A stretch of DNA of 64,000 bases from Nocardioides sp. Soil797 (GCA_001429555.1 LMSR01000017.1:248001-312000), one strand, 5' to 3'. Shown: positions 24,410 through 33,686, counted from the stretch's first letter. Notes: generated by a model from the sequence alone, not told the origin. A program made the numbers and translations.

Positions 24410-25237
24410 TCAGAGCTCGTCGACGACCACGTCGAGCTGCACGCCCTTGGCCGTGGGTGCCGACTCCTCGACCTTCCAGCCGAGGTCGCGCAGCAGGTCG
24501 GCGAACTGGGCCGGCGTGCGCGGGTTGGCGCCGTGCTCCAACACCTCACGCACGATGCGGCCCTTGGTGGCCTTGTTGAAGTGGCTGACCACCTTGCGGG
24601 TTCCGTTGTGCTCGTGCAGCACCCGCACAGTCGCCACCCGGGGCGCCAGCTCCTTCGCGGGGCGCCAGAACGCGGCGTACATGCCGGAGCGCAGGTCGAC
24701 CAACAGGCCGGCGCCCAGGCTCTCGAGCACGGCCGGCTCGAGGTGCTCGCGCCAGAACCCGGCCACCGATCCCGTGCGGGGCAGCACGGCGTCGCCCGAG
24801 AGGCGGTACGCCGGGATGGCGTCGCCCGGCCGGACCAGGCCGAAGAGGGACGACATGATGGCGACCCGGGTGGTGGCGCGGCGCCTGGCCGCGGTCGAGA
24901 GGGAGTCGAAGTCAAGGGCGTCATAGAGGACACCGGTGTAGATGCGGTCGGCGCGAGCCGTGGGCGCCGTGGCGAGAGCGGCGTTGCGGGCGACCAGGTC
25001 GAGCTGGGTCGCCCCGAGGCCCAGCGTCTCGGCGGCCCTGGCGATGGTGGCGTCCTCCGGCTCCGATGAGGCGTCGTCGCCACTGCTCACGGTGCTCCCG
25101 CCGCACAGGTCGACGAGCGCCGCGAGCATCTCGGCGCGGGCGGGCGTGAGCCCGGGGGAGGCGAGGCGGTCCACGTCAACGACCTTGCCGCGTCTCGGCG
25201 CGGCCTTGCCCTCACTGGGCGGGAGCAGGATCAACAC
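24410..25237 (-). CDS. yaaA: YaaA family peroxide-stress protein
   Basis: Relative of E. coli YaaA, which limits free iron and DNA damage under peroxide stress; the mechanism is not settled. The 275 residues open VLILLPPSEGKAAP and include YTGVLYDALDF, SSLFGLVRPGD and SHFNKATKGR, all family blocks. I chose GTG at 25237: TACCCT ends 6 nt upstream, and the longer frame to 25705 covers the divergent nuclease gene. The 3' end borders an 18-bp tandem repeat. Confidence 0.9.
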   Translation of the reverse strand: MLILLPPSEGKAAPRRGKVVDVDRLASPGLTPARAEMLAALVDLCGGSTVSSGDDASSEPEDATIARAAETLGLGATQLDLVARNAALATAPTARADRIYTGVLYDALDFDSLSTAARRRATTRVAIMSSLFGLVRPGDAIPAYRLSGDAVLPRTGSVAGFWREHLEPAVLESLGAGLLVDLRSGMYAAFWRPAKELAPRVATVRVLHEHNGTRKVVSHFNKATKGRIVREVLEHGANPRTPAQFADLLRDLGWKVEESAPTAKGVQLDVVVDEL

Positions 25238-25243
25238 CCGAAC

Positions 25244-25249
25244 AGGGTA
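25244..25249 (-). promoter_or_regulatory. -10-like element of yaaA
   Basis: TACCCT on the minus strand ends 6 nt before the GTG at 25237, favouring that start. Confidence 0.5.
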
Positions 25250-25312
25250 GGGAGTCGCCACCGGCACCGTCGCAACCAGGGTCGCCGCGCACACCCGGGT
25301 CCGCGGCATGGT

Positions 25313-25318
25313 TAGGGT
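25313..25318 (+). promoter_or_regulatory. -10-like element of the RNB nuclease gene
   Basis: TAGGGT ends 6 nt before the ATG at 25325, the leaderless layout. Confidence 0.5.
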
Positions 25319-25324
25319 GGCAGC

Positions 25325-26770
25325 ATGCCGAGCCGAGTGGTCAGGGTCAGGTCCGATGAGGGCGTCGCTGCGGAGAGCCTGCGTGAGGGGATCGCCAAGA
25401 TCCAGCAGGAGCTCCATGTCTCGGCGGAGTTCCCGCCCGAGGTGGAGCAGGCGGCCGCCGACGCGGCTGCCAACCCACGCCTGCCCGAGCTCGATCGCAC
25501 CGACATCCCGTTCGTGACGATCGACCCCGAGTCGGCGATGGACCTCGACCAGGCACTGCACATCGAGCGCAACGGCGAGGGCTACCGAGTCTTCTACGCG
25601 ATCGCCGACCTGGCCGCGTTCATCACCCCCGGCGACCCGATCGACGTCGAGGCCAACCGCCGCGGCGAGACCCTCTACGGCGCGGACTCCAAGATCCCGC
25701 TGCACCCCAAGGTCATCTCCGAGGACGCCGGCTCCCTGCTGCCCGACCAGGTCAGGCCGTCCCTGCTGTGGACCATCGAGGTCGACGCCGAGGGTGAGGG
25801 CACCGACGTCAACGTCGAGCGTGCGCTGGTGAGGTCACGCGCCAAGCTCAACTACGCCGACGTGCAGAAGTCGATCGACGACGGCAGTGCCGACGAGGTG
25901 TTCACCCTGCTGCAGGAGGTGGGTGAGCTGCGGATGCTGCGCGAGACCGCGCGCGGCGGTGTGTCGCTGCCGCTTCCCGAGCAGGAGATCGACATCCAGG
26001 GCAACACCTGGCACCTCGAGTTCCGGGCCCAGCACCCGGTGGAGCAGTGGAACGCCCAGATCTCCCTGCTCACGGGCATGGCGGCTGCCTCGTTGATGGT
26101 CTACGCCCGGGTCGGGTTGCTGCGCACCCTGCCGCCGGCAGAGCCGCGGGCGGTGAAGCGGCTGCACCGCACCGCCAAGGCACTCGGCATCGAGTGGCCC
26201 GCTGAGCAGGAGTACCCCGAGTTCATCCGCTCGCTCGACCCGACCCGGCCCGACCACGCCGCGATGGTGGTGGCCTGCACGTCGCTGCTGCGCGGCAGTG
26301 GGTACGTCGGTTTCAACGGCGAGCTGCCCGAGCAGCCGATGCACTCCGCGATCGCCGCCGAGTATGCCCACGTCACGGCGCCGCTGCGCCGACTCGTCGA
26401 CCGCTATGCAGGCGAGATCTGTGTCGCGCTCTGTGCTGACGAGGAGGTTCCCGACTGGGTGATCGAGAAGCTCACCGAGGTGCCCGAGACGATGCGGGAC
26501 ACCGGTCGTCTCGCCAATCAGTACGAGAACGCGGTGCTCAACCTCGTCGAAGCCGGCGTACTCCAGCCGCGGGTGGGTCAGAGCTTCGACGCGGTCGTGG
26601 TCGAGATCGACGAGAAGGACGACCACAAGGGCGACATCACCGTGCAGGACCCCGCGATCGAGGCGAGCGTGACCTCGACCGGCGGGCCGCTGCCGTTGGG
26701 TGGGCAGGTCTCGGTCACCCTGGAGTCGGCGGACCTGGGGTCCCGCTCGATCCGGTTCACCACCGCCTGA
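25325..26770 (+). CDS. RNB-domain 3'-5' exoribonuclease
   Basis: RNase II/R-type processive RNA degrader. The 481 residues hold an RNB catalytic core (about 55-380) with FVTIDPESAMDLDQALHIER, whose aspartates bind the catalytic metal, and HSAIAAEYAHVTAPLRRLVDRYAGE. Full RNase R or II proteins are 640-800 residues with cold-shock and S1 domains. Here only a short N-terminal piece and a small C-terminal beta domain flank the core, as in other short actinobacterial RNB proteins. Divergent from yaaA, 87 bp apart. Confidence 0.9.
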   Translation: MPSRVVRVRSDEGVAAESLREGIAKIQQELHVSAEFPPEVEQAAADAAANPRLPELDRTDIPFVTIDPESAMDLDQALHIERNGEGYRVFYAIADLAAFITPGDPIDVEANRRGETLYGADSKIPLHPKVISEDAGSLLPDQVRPSLLWTIEVDAEGEGTDVNVERALVRSRAKLNYADVQKSIDDGSADEVFTLLQEVGELRMLRETARGGVSLPLPEQEIDIQGNTWHLEFRAQHPVEQWNAQISLLTGMAAASLMVYARVGLLRTLPPAEPRAVKRLHRTAKALGIEWPAEQEYPEFIRSLDPTRPDHAAMVVACTSLLRGSGYVGFNGELPEQPMHSAIAAEYAHVTAPLRRLVDRYAGEICVALCADEEVPDWVIEKLTEVPETMRDTGRLANQYENAVLNLVEAGVLQPRVGQSFDAVVVEIDEKDDHKGDITVQDPAIEASVTSTGGPLPLGGQVSVTLESADLGSRSIRFTTA

Positions 26771-26864
26771 GTGGCTGCCCGTCGGCGCGGTTGCCGGTGC
26801 GAACCCCTTCCGCTCGGCCGCCTGAGCGTGGTTGTCCCGGTTCGAGATCGGGGCCGGTGACCCG

Positions 26865-27635
26865 ATGGACCTTGCCCTGCCCGTGCTCCTTGCGCTCGTC
26901 GCGATCGGCTTCCTCGGCGGCATCGGCATCACCGCCCTCGGACCTGGGGGAGTGCTGGTCACGATCGGCCTCTTCGCGCTCACGCCCTTGTCACCCGCGG
27001 CAGTGGCCGGAACCGCCATCGTCACCCACATCGCCACCGGGCTGCTCGGGAGCGCCGCCTACACCCGCTCCGGGCAGCTTCGCGAGCCGCTGACCCGGAG
27101 GACGGCCCTGATCCTGGGGGCGACAGCGGTGGTCGGTACCCCGGTCGGGGTGTGGATCAATGCCTCGATCTCCGGACGGCTGTTCGGCGTTCTGCTCGGG
27201 GTCTTCGTGGCTGTCGTGGCAGTCCTCGTCGTCCACCGCGAGTGGGCCACGCGGCACGGTACCGAGCCCACGCATCCGCGCCACCCCGCCGTACTCCTGG
27301 TGGCCCTCGGCCTCGGCGTGGCCGTGGCGAGTGGCATGTTCGGGGTCGGCGGACCGATGCTGTCGGTGCCGCTCCTGCTCGCGATCGGCCTGCCCCTGCT
27401 GCCGGCACTGGGCGCCGCGCAGGCGCAGAGCATCGTCATCGCGGTCGCCGGGTCCGTCGGCTACCTGGCCCAGGGGCAGGTCGACTGGGCGCTGGCGTTC
27501 CTGGTCGGCGTCCCGGAGGCGATCGGCGTGGTGGTCGGATGGAAGATCGCTCGCTCCCTGCCGACCCGTCAGCTCACGTACACCCTCGTGGCCGTGCTCC
27601 TGCTGCTGGCGCCCTACCTGGCGTTCAAGGGCTGA
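26865..27635 (+). CDS. TauE/SafE-type anion permease
   Basis: Membrane protein of 256 residues with about eight hydrophobic segments and the two-half pattern of the TauE/SafE family, for example GGIGITALGPGGVLVTIGL and its counterpart ASGMFGVGGPMLSVPLLL. Members move sulfite, sulfoacetate or related organosulfur anions; the substrate here is unknown. ATG at 26865 (MDLALPVLL) gives a membrane segment at once; an ATG at 26832 would add 11 polar residues. Confidence 0.85.
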   Translation: MDLALPVLLALVAIGFLGGIGITALGPGGVLVTIGLFALTPLSPAAVAGTAIVTHIATGLLGSAAYTRSGQLREPLTRRTALILGATAVVGTPVGVWINASISGRLFGVLLGVFVAVVAVLVVHREWATRHGTEPTHPRHPAVLLVALGLGVAVASGMFGVGGPMLSVPLLLAIGLPLLPALGAAQAQSIVIAVAGSVGYLAQGQVDWALAFLVGVPEAIGVVVGWKIARSLPTRQLTYTLVAVLLLLAPYLAFKG

Positions 27636-27673
27636 GTGCCAAGGCGGTGTGCGCCGTGACGGCGCGACGCCAA

Positions 27674-27697
27674 ACGGCCCCTCTTCCGAGGGGCCGT
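27674..27697 (-). terminator. terminator of RNase P RNA
   Basis: Perfect 10-bp stem (ACGGCCCCTC and complement) with a 4-nt loop, followed on the minus strand by TTTGG. It lies directly after the 3' end of rnpB. Confidence 0.75.
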
Positions 27698-27698
27698 G

Positions 27699-28128
27699 GG
27701 ACGGACGGGCTGGCTCATAGGCCGGGTTCTGTTCGCCGGGATTCCTTGCGTTGCCCCGGTTGGCGACCATCCATCTAGGGCTGCCGTTGCCGACAACCTC
27801 TGGCGATCCACCCGCACACTCGGGCGAGCAGCCCTCGAACGTGTACGCACCGTCCCTTCCGAAGAAGGAGCGGCTTCTTGATCTTGCTCCAGGTGGGGTT
27901 TACCTAGCCGCACCGGTCACCCGGCACGCTGGTGGTCTCTTACACCACCGTTTCACCCTTACCTCTCTCTCCGAATGAACGGAGTGAGCGGCGGTCTGTT
28001 CTCTGTGGCACTGTCCCGCGGGTCACCCCGGGTGGCTGTTGGCCACCACCTTGCTCTTCGGAGCCCGGACCTTCCTCGGCCGCCTCCGTGAGGAGACGAA
28101 CGCGGTCGCCCGGCCAGCCCGTCCGCCC
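27699..28128 (-). ncRNA. rnpB: RNase P RNA, bacterial class A
   Basis: Catalytic RNA that matures tRNA 5' ends. On the minus strand the 5' part reads GAGGAAGGTCCGGGCTCC (P4 region). Next come GGTAAGGGTGAAACGGTGG and GTAAGAGACCACCAGCG, and near the 3' end ACAGAACCCGGCCTATGAGCC. GGACGGGCTGGC at the 5' end pairs with GCCAGCCCGTCC at the 3' end (P1). The exact ends are estimated from P1, to within about 5 nt. Confidence 0.95.
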
Positions 28129-28202
28129 TGCAAGGGTAGTGGAATGTTGCGCCGGCGGACGATGTTGGGTCGATGAGCGACGAACCACGAAGGAGGCACG
28201 TG

Positions 28203-28643
28203 ATGAACGACGAGGAGATCCAGGTCCTGCCGATCGTGTTCCCGGGGCAGGTCGAGCATCCCTCCGATGTCTACCGCCGGGCCTGGGAGCTGCTCGAGCA
28301 GCGGGCACCGAAGGAAGCGCTCGAGATCCTCGAGCCGGCCATCGAGGCCGAGCCCGGGGCCAACTCGCTGCTCATGCTGCGCGCCTGGGCCTACTTCACC
28401 CGGGTCCAGCTGCAGAAGGCGGAGGCCGACCTGCGGGAGCTGGTCGAGCGCGACCCCACCGACGTGTGGGCGCGCCACACTCTCGGGCGCGCACTCGAGC
28501 GCCAGTCCCGTCAGCAGGACGCGCTGCCACACCTGCGGATGGCCGCCGTGATGAGTGGTGACCCCGAGCACGAGGTCGCCGTCCTGCGCGTCGAGCGCCG
28601 TCTCGCCGAGGCGGGCATCACGTCGTACGACGACCTCACCTGA
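28203..28643 (+). CDS. small tetratricopeptide-repeat protein
   Basis: Cytoplasmic 146-residue protein made mostly of two to three TPR units: AWELLEQRAPKEALEILEPA, LMLRAWAYFTRVQLQKAEADL and the following HTLGRALERQ unit. Such proteins are adaptors; no partner is evident. AGGAGG lies 6 nt before the ATG at 28203, which decides this start over the in-frame ATG at 28173. It converges with map, only 7 bp between stops. Confidence 0.85.
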   Translation: MNDEEIQVLPIVFPGQVEHPSDVYRRAWELLEQRAPKEALEILEPAIEAEPGANSLLMLRAWAYFTRVQLQKAEADLRELVERDPTDVWARHTLGRALERQSRQQDALPHLRMAAVMSGDPEHEVAVLRVERRLAEAGITSYDDLT

Positions 28644-28650
28644 GCAACCG

Positions 28651-29499
28651 TCAGGGGTTGGTCAACACCTCGGCGCCGTCCTCGGTGACCAGCAGGGTGT
28701 GCTCGAACTGGGCGCTGCGGCGGCGGTCCTTGGTGACCACCGTCCAGTCGTCCTCCCACATGTCCCACTCGCGGGTGCCGAGGTTGAGCATCGGCTCGAT
28801 GGTGAACGTCATGCCGACCCGGATCTCGTCGTCGTACTCCGGGTCGTCGTAGTGGGGGACCACGAGACCGCTGTGGAAGTGGGTGCCGATGCCGTGGCCG
28901 GTGAACTCACGCACCACGCCGTAGCCGAAGCGCGCGGCGTAGGCCTCGATCACGCGACCGATGATGTTGATCCGGCGGCCCGGCTTGACGGCCTTGATGC
29001 CGCGCTCGAGCGCGAGTTTGGTGCGCTCGACGAGGAGACGGGTCTCCTCGTCGGGCTCGCCGGCGAAGAAGGTCGCGTTGGTGTCGCCGTGCACGCCGTT
29101 GAGGAACGCGGTGATGTCGATGTTGACGATGTCGCCGTCCCGGACGACGGTGCTGTCGGGGATGCCGTGGCAGACCACCTCGTTGACGCTCGAGCACAGT
29201 GACTTGGGGAAGCCGCGGTAGCCGAGCGTGGAGGGATAGGCGCCGTTGTCGCAGAGGAACTCGTGGCCGATGCGGTCCAGCTCGTCCGTGGTCACACCGG
29301 GAACCACGTGCTCGCCGACCAGCTCCCGGGCCTGGGCCGCCAGCTTGCTCGCCACGCGCATCCGCTCGATGGTCTCGGCATCCTTGACCTCGTCGCCGGT
29401 GAACCTGCTCGGCGCCGGCTTGTCGACGTACTCCGGGCGAGGGACGGAGGCGGGCACCGGACGACGCGGAGAAATGGTTCCGGGGGTTACTTCAGGCAT
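28651..29499 (-). CDS. map: methionine aminopeptidase type I
   Basis: Removes the initiator Met from new proteins. The 282 residues have an N-terminal extension of about 40, with PxxP-like sequence ([16 protein letters not shown]), seen in actinobacterial MetAP. The catalytic domain supplies metal ligands in [25 protein letters not shown] blocks, [15 protein letters not shown] and [11 protein letters not shown] at 29499 is favoured by TACACT 7 nt upstream. It is divergent from a 62-residue gene with only 24 bp between the starts, and the two -10 elements overlap. Confidence 0.95.
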   Translation of the reverse strand: MPEVTPGTISPRRPVPASVPRPEYVDKPAPSRFTGDEVKDAETIERMRVASKLAAQARELVGEHVVPGVTTDELDRIGHEFLCDNGAYPSTLGYRGFPKSLCSSVNEVVCHGIPDSTVVRDGDIVNIDITAFLNGVHGDTNATFFAGEPDEETRLLVERTKLALERGIKAVKPGRRINIIGRVIEAYAARFGYGVVREFTGHGIGTHFHSGLVVPHYDDPEYDDEIRVGMTFTIEPMLNLGTREWDMWEDDWTVVTKDRRRSAQFEHTLLVTEDGAEVLTNP

Positions 29500-29506
29500 G
29501 GCAGCG

Positions 29507-29516
29507 AGTGTAGTTT
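29507..29516. promoter_or_regulatory. symmetric divergent promoter: two -10 elements sharing one TA step
   Basis: Minus-strand TACACT (29512-29507) ends 7 nt before the map ATG. Plus-strand TAGTTT (29511-29516) ends 7 nt before the ATG at 29524. They share TA at 29511-29512, so both leaderless genes would be served by one symmetrical site and their transcription should be mutually exclusive at any moment. Confidence 0.6.
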
Positions 29517-29523
29517 CGCCTTC

Positions 29524-29712
29524 ATGAGCGACGAGTACTGGTTCTGCCTGAAGCACCACACCGTCGAGGGAGAGGACGGTTGCCGCGCTGCCGACCGCCT
29601 CGGTCCCTACGCCACCTCGGCCGAGGCATCGCGTGCCCTGGAGAAGGTCGAGGAGCGCAACGAGTCGTGGGACAACGACCCCAAGTGGAACGACGACGCC
29701 GCCGAGGACTGA
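29524..29712 (+). CDS. small conserved hypothetical, 62 residues
   Basis: Acidic cytoplasmic protein with the pattern [35 protein letters not shown] and WDNDPKWND. This is a recognisable actinobacterial small-protein family without a known function; the GPYAT..EA..AL pattern resembles SPOR-like folds. It contains two Cys and two His near the N-terminus (FCLKHH, DGCRA), so metal binding is possible. It shares an overlapping divergent promoter with map. Confidence 0.75.
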   Translation: MSDEYWFCLKHHTVEGEDGCRAADRLGPYATSAEASRALEKVEERNESWDNDPKWNDDAAED

Positions 29713-29742
29713 GCGGTTGAGCCGCTGAACCGGCCCGGCCGG

Positions 29743-29748
29743 TAGGTT
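29743..29748 (+). promoter_or_regulatory. -10-like element of the 87-residue membrane protein gene
   Basis: TAGGTT ends 7 nt before the GTG at 29756. Confidence 0.45.
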
Positions 29749-29755
29749 CTTCCGC

Positions 29756-30019
29756 GTGCCTCGCAACGTTCCTGCCTCGCCCTGGCCCTTCGTCGGCATG
29801 GGTGGACTCGCCTGCGCCTTCTTCCTCTACGGGGCCAGTGCATTGGTGGCTCCGTGGTGGTTCGTGGCGCTGCTGATGTTGGTGTGGGTGGCGTTCCTGG
29901 TGACCGGTTGTCGCTGGTGGACGCCGTACCCGAAGCGGCTCCCGATCCTGGCCGTCGCCTCGATCGTCGTCTGGTTCGTGACACTGCTGGGCGGCAGCGT
30001 CCTCTTCGACTGGTCCTGA
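29756..30019 (+). CDS. small membrane protein, three helices
   Basis: An 87-residue protein with three hydrophobic segments (about 12-33, 36-50, 63-80), rich in Trp, and a short basic loop ([10 protein letters not shown]). No family recognised. GTG start with a -10-like hexamer 7 nt upstream. It follows the 62-residue gene by 43 bp and converges on the CoA ligase gene, 29 bp away. Confidence 0.65.
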   Translation: MPRNVPASPWPFVGMGGLACAFFLYGASALVAPWWFVALLMLVWVAFLVTGCRWWTPYPKRLPILAVASIVVWFVTLLGGSVLFDWS

Positions 30020-30048
30020 TCCGCCTGTACCCCGGCGCCCCCCCCGGA

Positions 30049-31698
30049 TCACACGAGCGCGCGCAGGGCCTGGCGGCGTACCTTCCCGGTCGTGGTCATC
30101 GGCAGCTTGTCGAGGAAGGCGACCTCACGCGGATATTCGTACGTCGCGAGCCGTTTGCGTACGTGCAGTCGGATCTCCTCGGCCAACTCCTCCGATGCTT
30201 CGAAGGAGTCGACGAGCTTCACGAAGACCTTGACCACCTGGCCCCGCAGCTCGTCGGGGATGCCCACGGCGGCGACCAGCGCGACCGCCGGGTGGCCCAG
30301 GACGCACTCCTCGATCTCGGCGGGCCCGATCCGATAGCCGGCCGAGGTGATCACGTCGTCCTCGCGGCTGCTGAACCAGAAGTAGCCGTCCTCGTCCACG
30401 CGGCCGAGGTCGCCGGTCCTCAACCACCGGGTCTCGCTGCCGTCGGGACCCGTCAGCGTCACGAACTTGTTCTCCGTGGCCGCGGGGTTGTTCCAGTAGC
30501 GCAACATCACCACCGGGTCGTCGGCCCGAAGGATGATCTCGCCCTCGACATCGGTCGGAGCCAGGGCGTCGTCGGCGTCGAGGATGGCCGGGCGATGGCC
30601 GGGGAAGGGGCGGCCCATCGAACCGGGACGCACCTCCCAGACCTCGGAGCTGTTGCCGACCAGGAGGTTGGCCTCGGTCTGCCCGTAGATCTCGTTGATG
30701 TCGACGCCGAAGTGGCGCCGGCTCCAGTCCAGGGTCTCGCGGCCGAGCGGCTCACCACCGCTCATGATCACCCGCAGCGAGGTCTCGGTCCTCGGCAGTT
30801 CCGCCTGGCGCATCATCTTCAGCGCGGTGGGCGGCAGGAACGTTGCGGTCACCCGATGCTCGACCAGCAACCGCAGCACGGCCTCCGGGTCGAAGCGTGC
30901 CCGTGGCGTCGCGATCACCGGCCGGCCGTGGAACCAAGCCGGCATCAGAACGTCGAAGAGTCCACCGATCCAGGCCCAGTCGGCCGGCGTCCAGACGCGG
31001 TCGTCGTCCTGGGGGAAGTGGTCGAACATCAACTCGAAGCCGGGCAGGTGGCCCAGCAGCACCCGGTGGGCGTGCAGTGCGCCCTTGGGGGAGCCGGTGG
31101 TGCCGGAGGTGTAGATGATCAGGGCCGGATCGGCGGCCGTGGTGAGCTCCGCCTCGAACTCCTCGGCTGCCAGTTCCATCAGTGCGTCCATGGACGGGTG
31201 CTCGCCACTGCCCGGCCCCGTGACCAGGATGGTCACGTCGTCGAGCCCGGTGGAGACCTCCAGGACCAGGTCGAGGCTGGTCCGGTCGGTGACCACCACC
31301 CGAGCGGCGCTGTCCGCGAGGCGGTAGTTCAGCGCCTGTGGCCCGAACAGCTGGGTCAACGGCACGGAGACTGCCCCGAGCTTGTAGGCAGCCAGGTGCG
31401 AGATCCCGCAGGCCAGGCCCTGGGGGAGCATCACGGCGACCCGGTCACCGCGCTGCACCCCCAGGGAGCGCAGCACGTTGGCCAGTTTGTCGGACTGTGC
31501 ACTGAGGTCGCCGAAGGTGAAGGTGCGGGTCTCTCCGTCGACGACCTCGATCAGCGCCAGCGCCTCCGGGTCCTGGTTGTCGGAGCAGGCGGTGCCGATG
31601 TTGAACCGGTCGGGGATCGGCCACTCGAAGTTCGTCGTGAGCTGTTCGTACGTCGTCCCGGGGACGCGCTCGATCATCCTCGTGTTTCCTTCCTGCAT
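30049..31698 (-). CDS. AMP-binding acyl-CoA synthetase of the mevalonate-type operon
   Basis: CoA ligase of 549 residues of the acetate/medium-chain (ACSM-like) kind: IIYTSGTTGSPKGALHAHR, EIYGQTEAN, LRTGDLGRVDEDGYFWFSSREDDVI, YRIGPAEIEE and Lys in TTTGKVRRQAL. It is last of four genes after HMG-CoA reductase, a small membrane protein and a symporter, starting one base after the symporter stop. In mevalonate breakdown acetoacetate must be activated to its CoA ester. That this ligase does so is inference; other short acids are possible. An ATG at 31677 is an alternative start. Confidence 0.85.
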   Translation of the reverse strand: MQEGNTRMIERVPGTTYEQLTTNFEWPIPDRFNIGTACSDNQDPEALALIEVVDGETRTFTFGDLSAQSDKLANVLRSLGVQRGDRVAVMLPQGLACGISHLAAYKLGAVSVPLTQLFGPQALNYRLADSAARVVVTDRTSLDLVLEVSTGLDDVTILVTGPGSGEHPSMDALMELAAEEFEAELTTAADPALIIYTSGTTGSPKGALHAHRVLLGHLPGFELMFDHFPQDDDRVWTPADWAWIGGLFDVLMPAWFHGRPVIATPRARFDPEAVLRLLVEHRVTATFLPPTALKMMRQAELPRTETSLRVIMSGGEPLGRETLDWSRRHFGVDINEIYGQTEANLLVGNSSEVWEVRPGSMGRPFPGHRPAILDADDALAPTDVEGEIILRADDPVVMLRYWNNPAATENKFVTLTGPDGSETRWLRTGDLGRVDEDGYFWFSSREDDVITSAGYRIGPAEIEECVLGHPAVALVAAVGIPDELRGQVVKVFVKLVDSFEASEELAEEIRLHVRKRLATYEYPREVAFLDKLPMTTTGKVRRQALRALV

Positions 31699-31699
31699 G

Positions 31700-33211
31700 T
31701 CACACGGTCTCCGGCACGCGGCCGTCGGGCAGGTCGACCGGTCCGCCGTCGATCACCCGGGCGAGCTGGGCGCTGACCTCGGAACCGGGTTGGGCACGGG
31801 TCGCCATGGAGACGGCGATGTAGACCACAAGGGACACCGCGAAGGAGAAGGCGCCGATGACGACACCGTCGGGCAGTGGCGTCCAGTCATACTTCGCGCC
31901 GACCTCCAGGGCGAAGTTGAGCACGATGCCGACCAGTGCACTGGAGATCGCACCGTGCTTCGTGCCACCCTGCCAGACCATGCCCAACACCAGGGCGGGG
32001 AACAGGCTGGCGGCGAAGGTTCCCCAGCCGAAGGTGCCCAGCAACGCGACGACGTTGTCGATGTAGAGCGCGAACGCGGTCGAGAGCACGAGCAGGGCGC
32101 CGACGGCGATCCGGCTCCAGAGCAGCTCCCGGCGGACTGGGAAGTTGATCGCCCGCGGGATGTCGCGGACCACGCTCGAGGCACCCAGGGTGAGGAAGCT
32201 CGACCCGGTGGACATGATGGCGGCCAGCAGGCCCGCGATGACCAGGCCAGCGACGATCGGGGGAGTGAACTCGGTCAGGTAGGCGGTGAACGCCTCGTCG
32301 GGTGAACTCATCGTCGGGAACTCGCCACGGATGGTGAGCACGGAGACGGCGGAACCGATGCCGAGCACCATCAGGGTGGTGATCGCATATCCGGTGCCAC
32401 TGATCAGTGGACCCCAGCGCAGACTGTTGCGCTCGCGCAGCATCAGGAACTTCGTCAGGCCGTGCGGCTGGGCCGAGCCGCCGAGGCTGAACAGGAAGAT
32501 CCAGCAGGGGATGGTCACCATCGGCGACAGCCCGAACGGGGTGGCCAGTGCGGGCGCCTTCTCCTGCAGGGTGTGGGTCATCGAGGTGATGCCGCCGCCG
32601 CTGTCGAGGGCGTAGTAGAAGGCCACCATCGAGGCGACCAGCATCAGGACACCTTGGAAGAGGTCGGTGTAGACGCCGGCCAGGATGCCGCCGCCGATGA
32701 CGTAGAGGCCGAGCACCGACATGCCGATGATGGCGCCCGTTGTGGTGCTGACGTCGAAGATGGCGGCGACCACGATGCCCATCGCGAGCACCTGGGTGCC
32801 GAGATAGCCGAGCACCCCGAGGACCACGGTGAAACCGACCACCCCGCGAGCCGCCTGGCTCTGGTAGCGGAGCTCAGCGACGTCGCCGACGGTGTACATC
32901 TCACCCATGTCGCCGACGCCCATCATCCGCTTGCCGACCAGGAGCCAGGTCAGGGCGAAGCCGAGGGGAGTGGCGATCATCACTCCGGTGACGAAGCCGT
33001 AGCCGCCAGCGGTGACGGTGGAGGTTCCGCCGACGACTCCGAAGCCACTCTGGATCGAGGAGAAGACGGCGATCGCCATCACGAACACGCCGAGGCTGCG
33101 GCCGGCGATGTAGAAGTCTCCGCTGGTCTTGGTCTGGCGCGTCGCCCAGACGCCGATCATCAGTACGACGACGAGGTACGCCGCCACGATGGCGATGATG
33201 GTCATGCTCAT
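31700..33211 (-). CDS. sodium:solute symporter (SSS family)
   Basis: Membrane carrier of 503 residues with about 13 helices and the SSS pattern: DFYIAGRSLG near the N-terminus, and AGLLAAIMSTGSSFLTLGAS-like residues (about 325-345) around the sodium site. Members import organic acids, proline, pantothenate or acetate with Na+. It overlaps the small membrane gene by 4 bp (ATGA). Lying after HMG-CoA reductase, mevalonate or a similar hydroxy-acid is the likely cargo (inference). PanF-like pantothenate import is an alternative, though panB is on a separate transcript. Confidence 0.85.
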   Translation of the reverse strand: MSMTIIAIVAAYLVVVLMIGVWATRQTKTSGDFYIAGRSLGVFVMAIAVFSSIQSGFGVVGGTSTVTAGGYGFVTGVMIATPLGFALTWLLVGKRMMGVGDMGEMYTVGDVAELRYQSQAARGVVGFTVVLGVLGYLGTQVLAMGIVVAAIFDVSTTTGAIIGMSVLGLYVIGGGILAGVYTDLFQGVLMLVASMVAFYYALDSGGGITSMTHTLQEKAPALATPFGLSPMVTIPCWIFLFSLGGSAQPHGLTKFLMLRERNSLRWGPLISGTGYAITTLMVLGIGSAVSVLTIRGEFPTMSSPDEAFTAYLTEFTPPIVAGLVIAGLLAAIMSTGSSFLTLGASSVVRDIPRAINFPVRRELLWSRIAVGALLVLSTAFALYIDNVVALLGTFGWGTFAASLFPALVLGMVWQGGTKHGAISSALVGIVLNFALEVGAKYDWTPLPDGVVIGAFSFAVSLVVYIAVSMATRAQPGSEVSAQLARVIDGGPVDLPDGRVPETV

Positions 33212-33648
33212 GCGCGGTCTCCCAGAGCCTGGTCGCCACGGGCGACGCTTCGGTTGTGTGGTTCATCGATCACGTCGTCGGACATGATCCGGTTGTGGAA
33301 CAGGGCATAGAGCCCACCCACGACCAGGCCGAAGGGCCAGATCGCGAAGAAGTAGATGGCGGTCGTGGGGACGACACCTGCCACCAGGTTGGTGCTCGCG
33401 CCTCCGTCGCCCTGCATGGCGACCTCGAGCCAGAGATAGAACGCGAGGTAGCCGAGCGGGACGCCGATGCCCATCCACATCAGCACCGAGTCGCGGCTGC
33501 GCCGGGTGCCGACCCCTAGAAGGATGATCACGCCGATCACGACGAGGTAGGGGTAGAGCACCACCCGCCAGGACGTGGTCAGCATCCCGGCGATCATGAT
33601 GCAGGCGAGGAGCAGCAGCAACATCACCAGTCGATCTGTCGATCGCAT
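33208..33648 (-). CDS. small membrane protein paired with the symporter
   Basis: 146 residues with four hydrophobic segments (about 6-21, 26-45, 52-70, 95-115) and a polar C-terminal tail. SSS transporters such as ActP and PanF often have a small membrane partner gene directly upstream, and this fits that pattern, although I do not recognise the exact family. ATG at 33648 follows AGGAGAAACG. It lies 38 bp after the HMG-CoA reductase stop and overlaps the symporter start. Confidence 0.7.
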   Translation of the reverse strand: MRSTDRLVMLLLLLACIMIAGMLTTSWRVVLYPYLVVIGVIILLGVGTRRSRDSVLMWMGIGVPLGYLAFYLWLEVAMQGDGGASTNLVAGVVPTTAIYFFAIWPFGLVVGGLYALFHNRIMSDDVIDEPHNRSVARGDQALGDRA

Positions 33649-33686
33649 GTCGTTTCTCCTGTTGGTTGTGCGGATTCGGGCGCCGG

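Noticed and set aside
24081..24926. Plus-strand open frame containing GPVGLI repeats.
   Set aside because: The repeats come from the 18-bp DNA tandem and the rest is antisense to yaaA. No ribosome site or family resemblance.
24410..25705. Longer version of yaaA starting near 25705.
   Set aside because: The extra 156 codons cover the divergent nuclease gene on the other strand, while the family N-terminus begins at the GTG at 25237.
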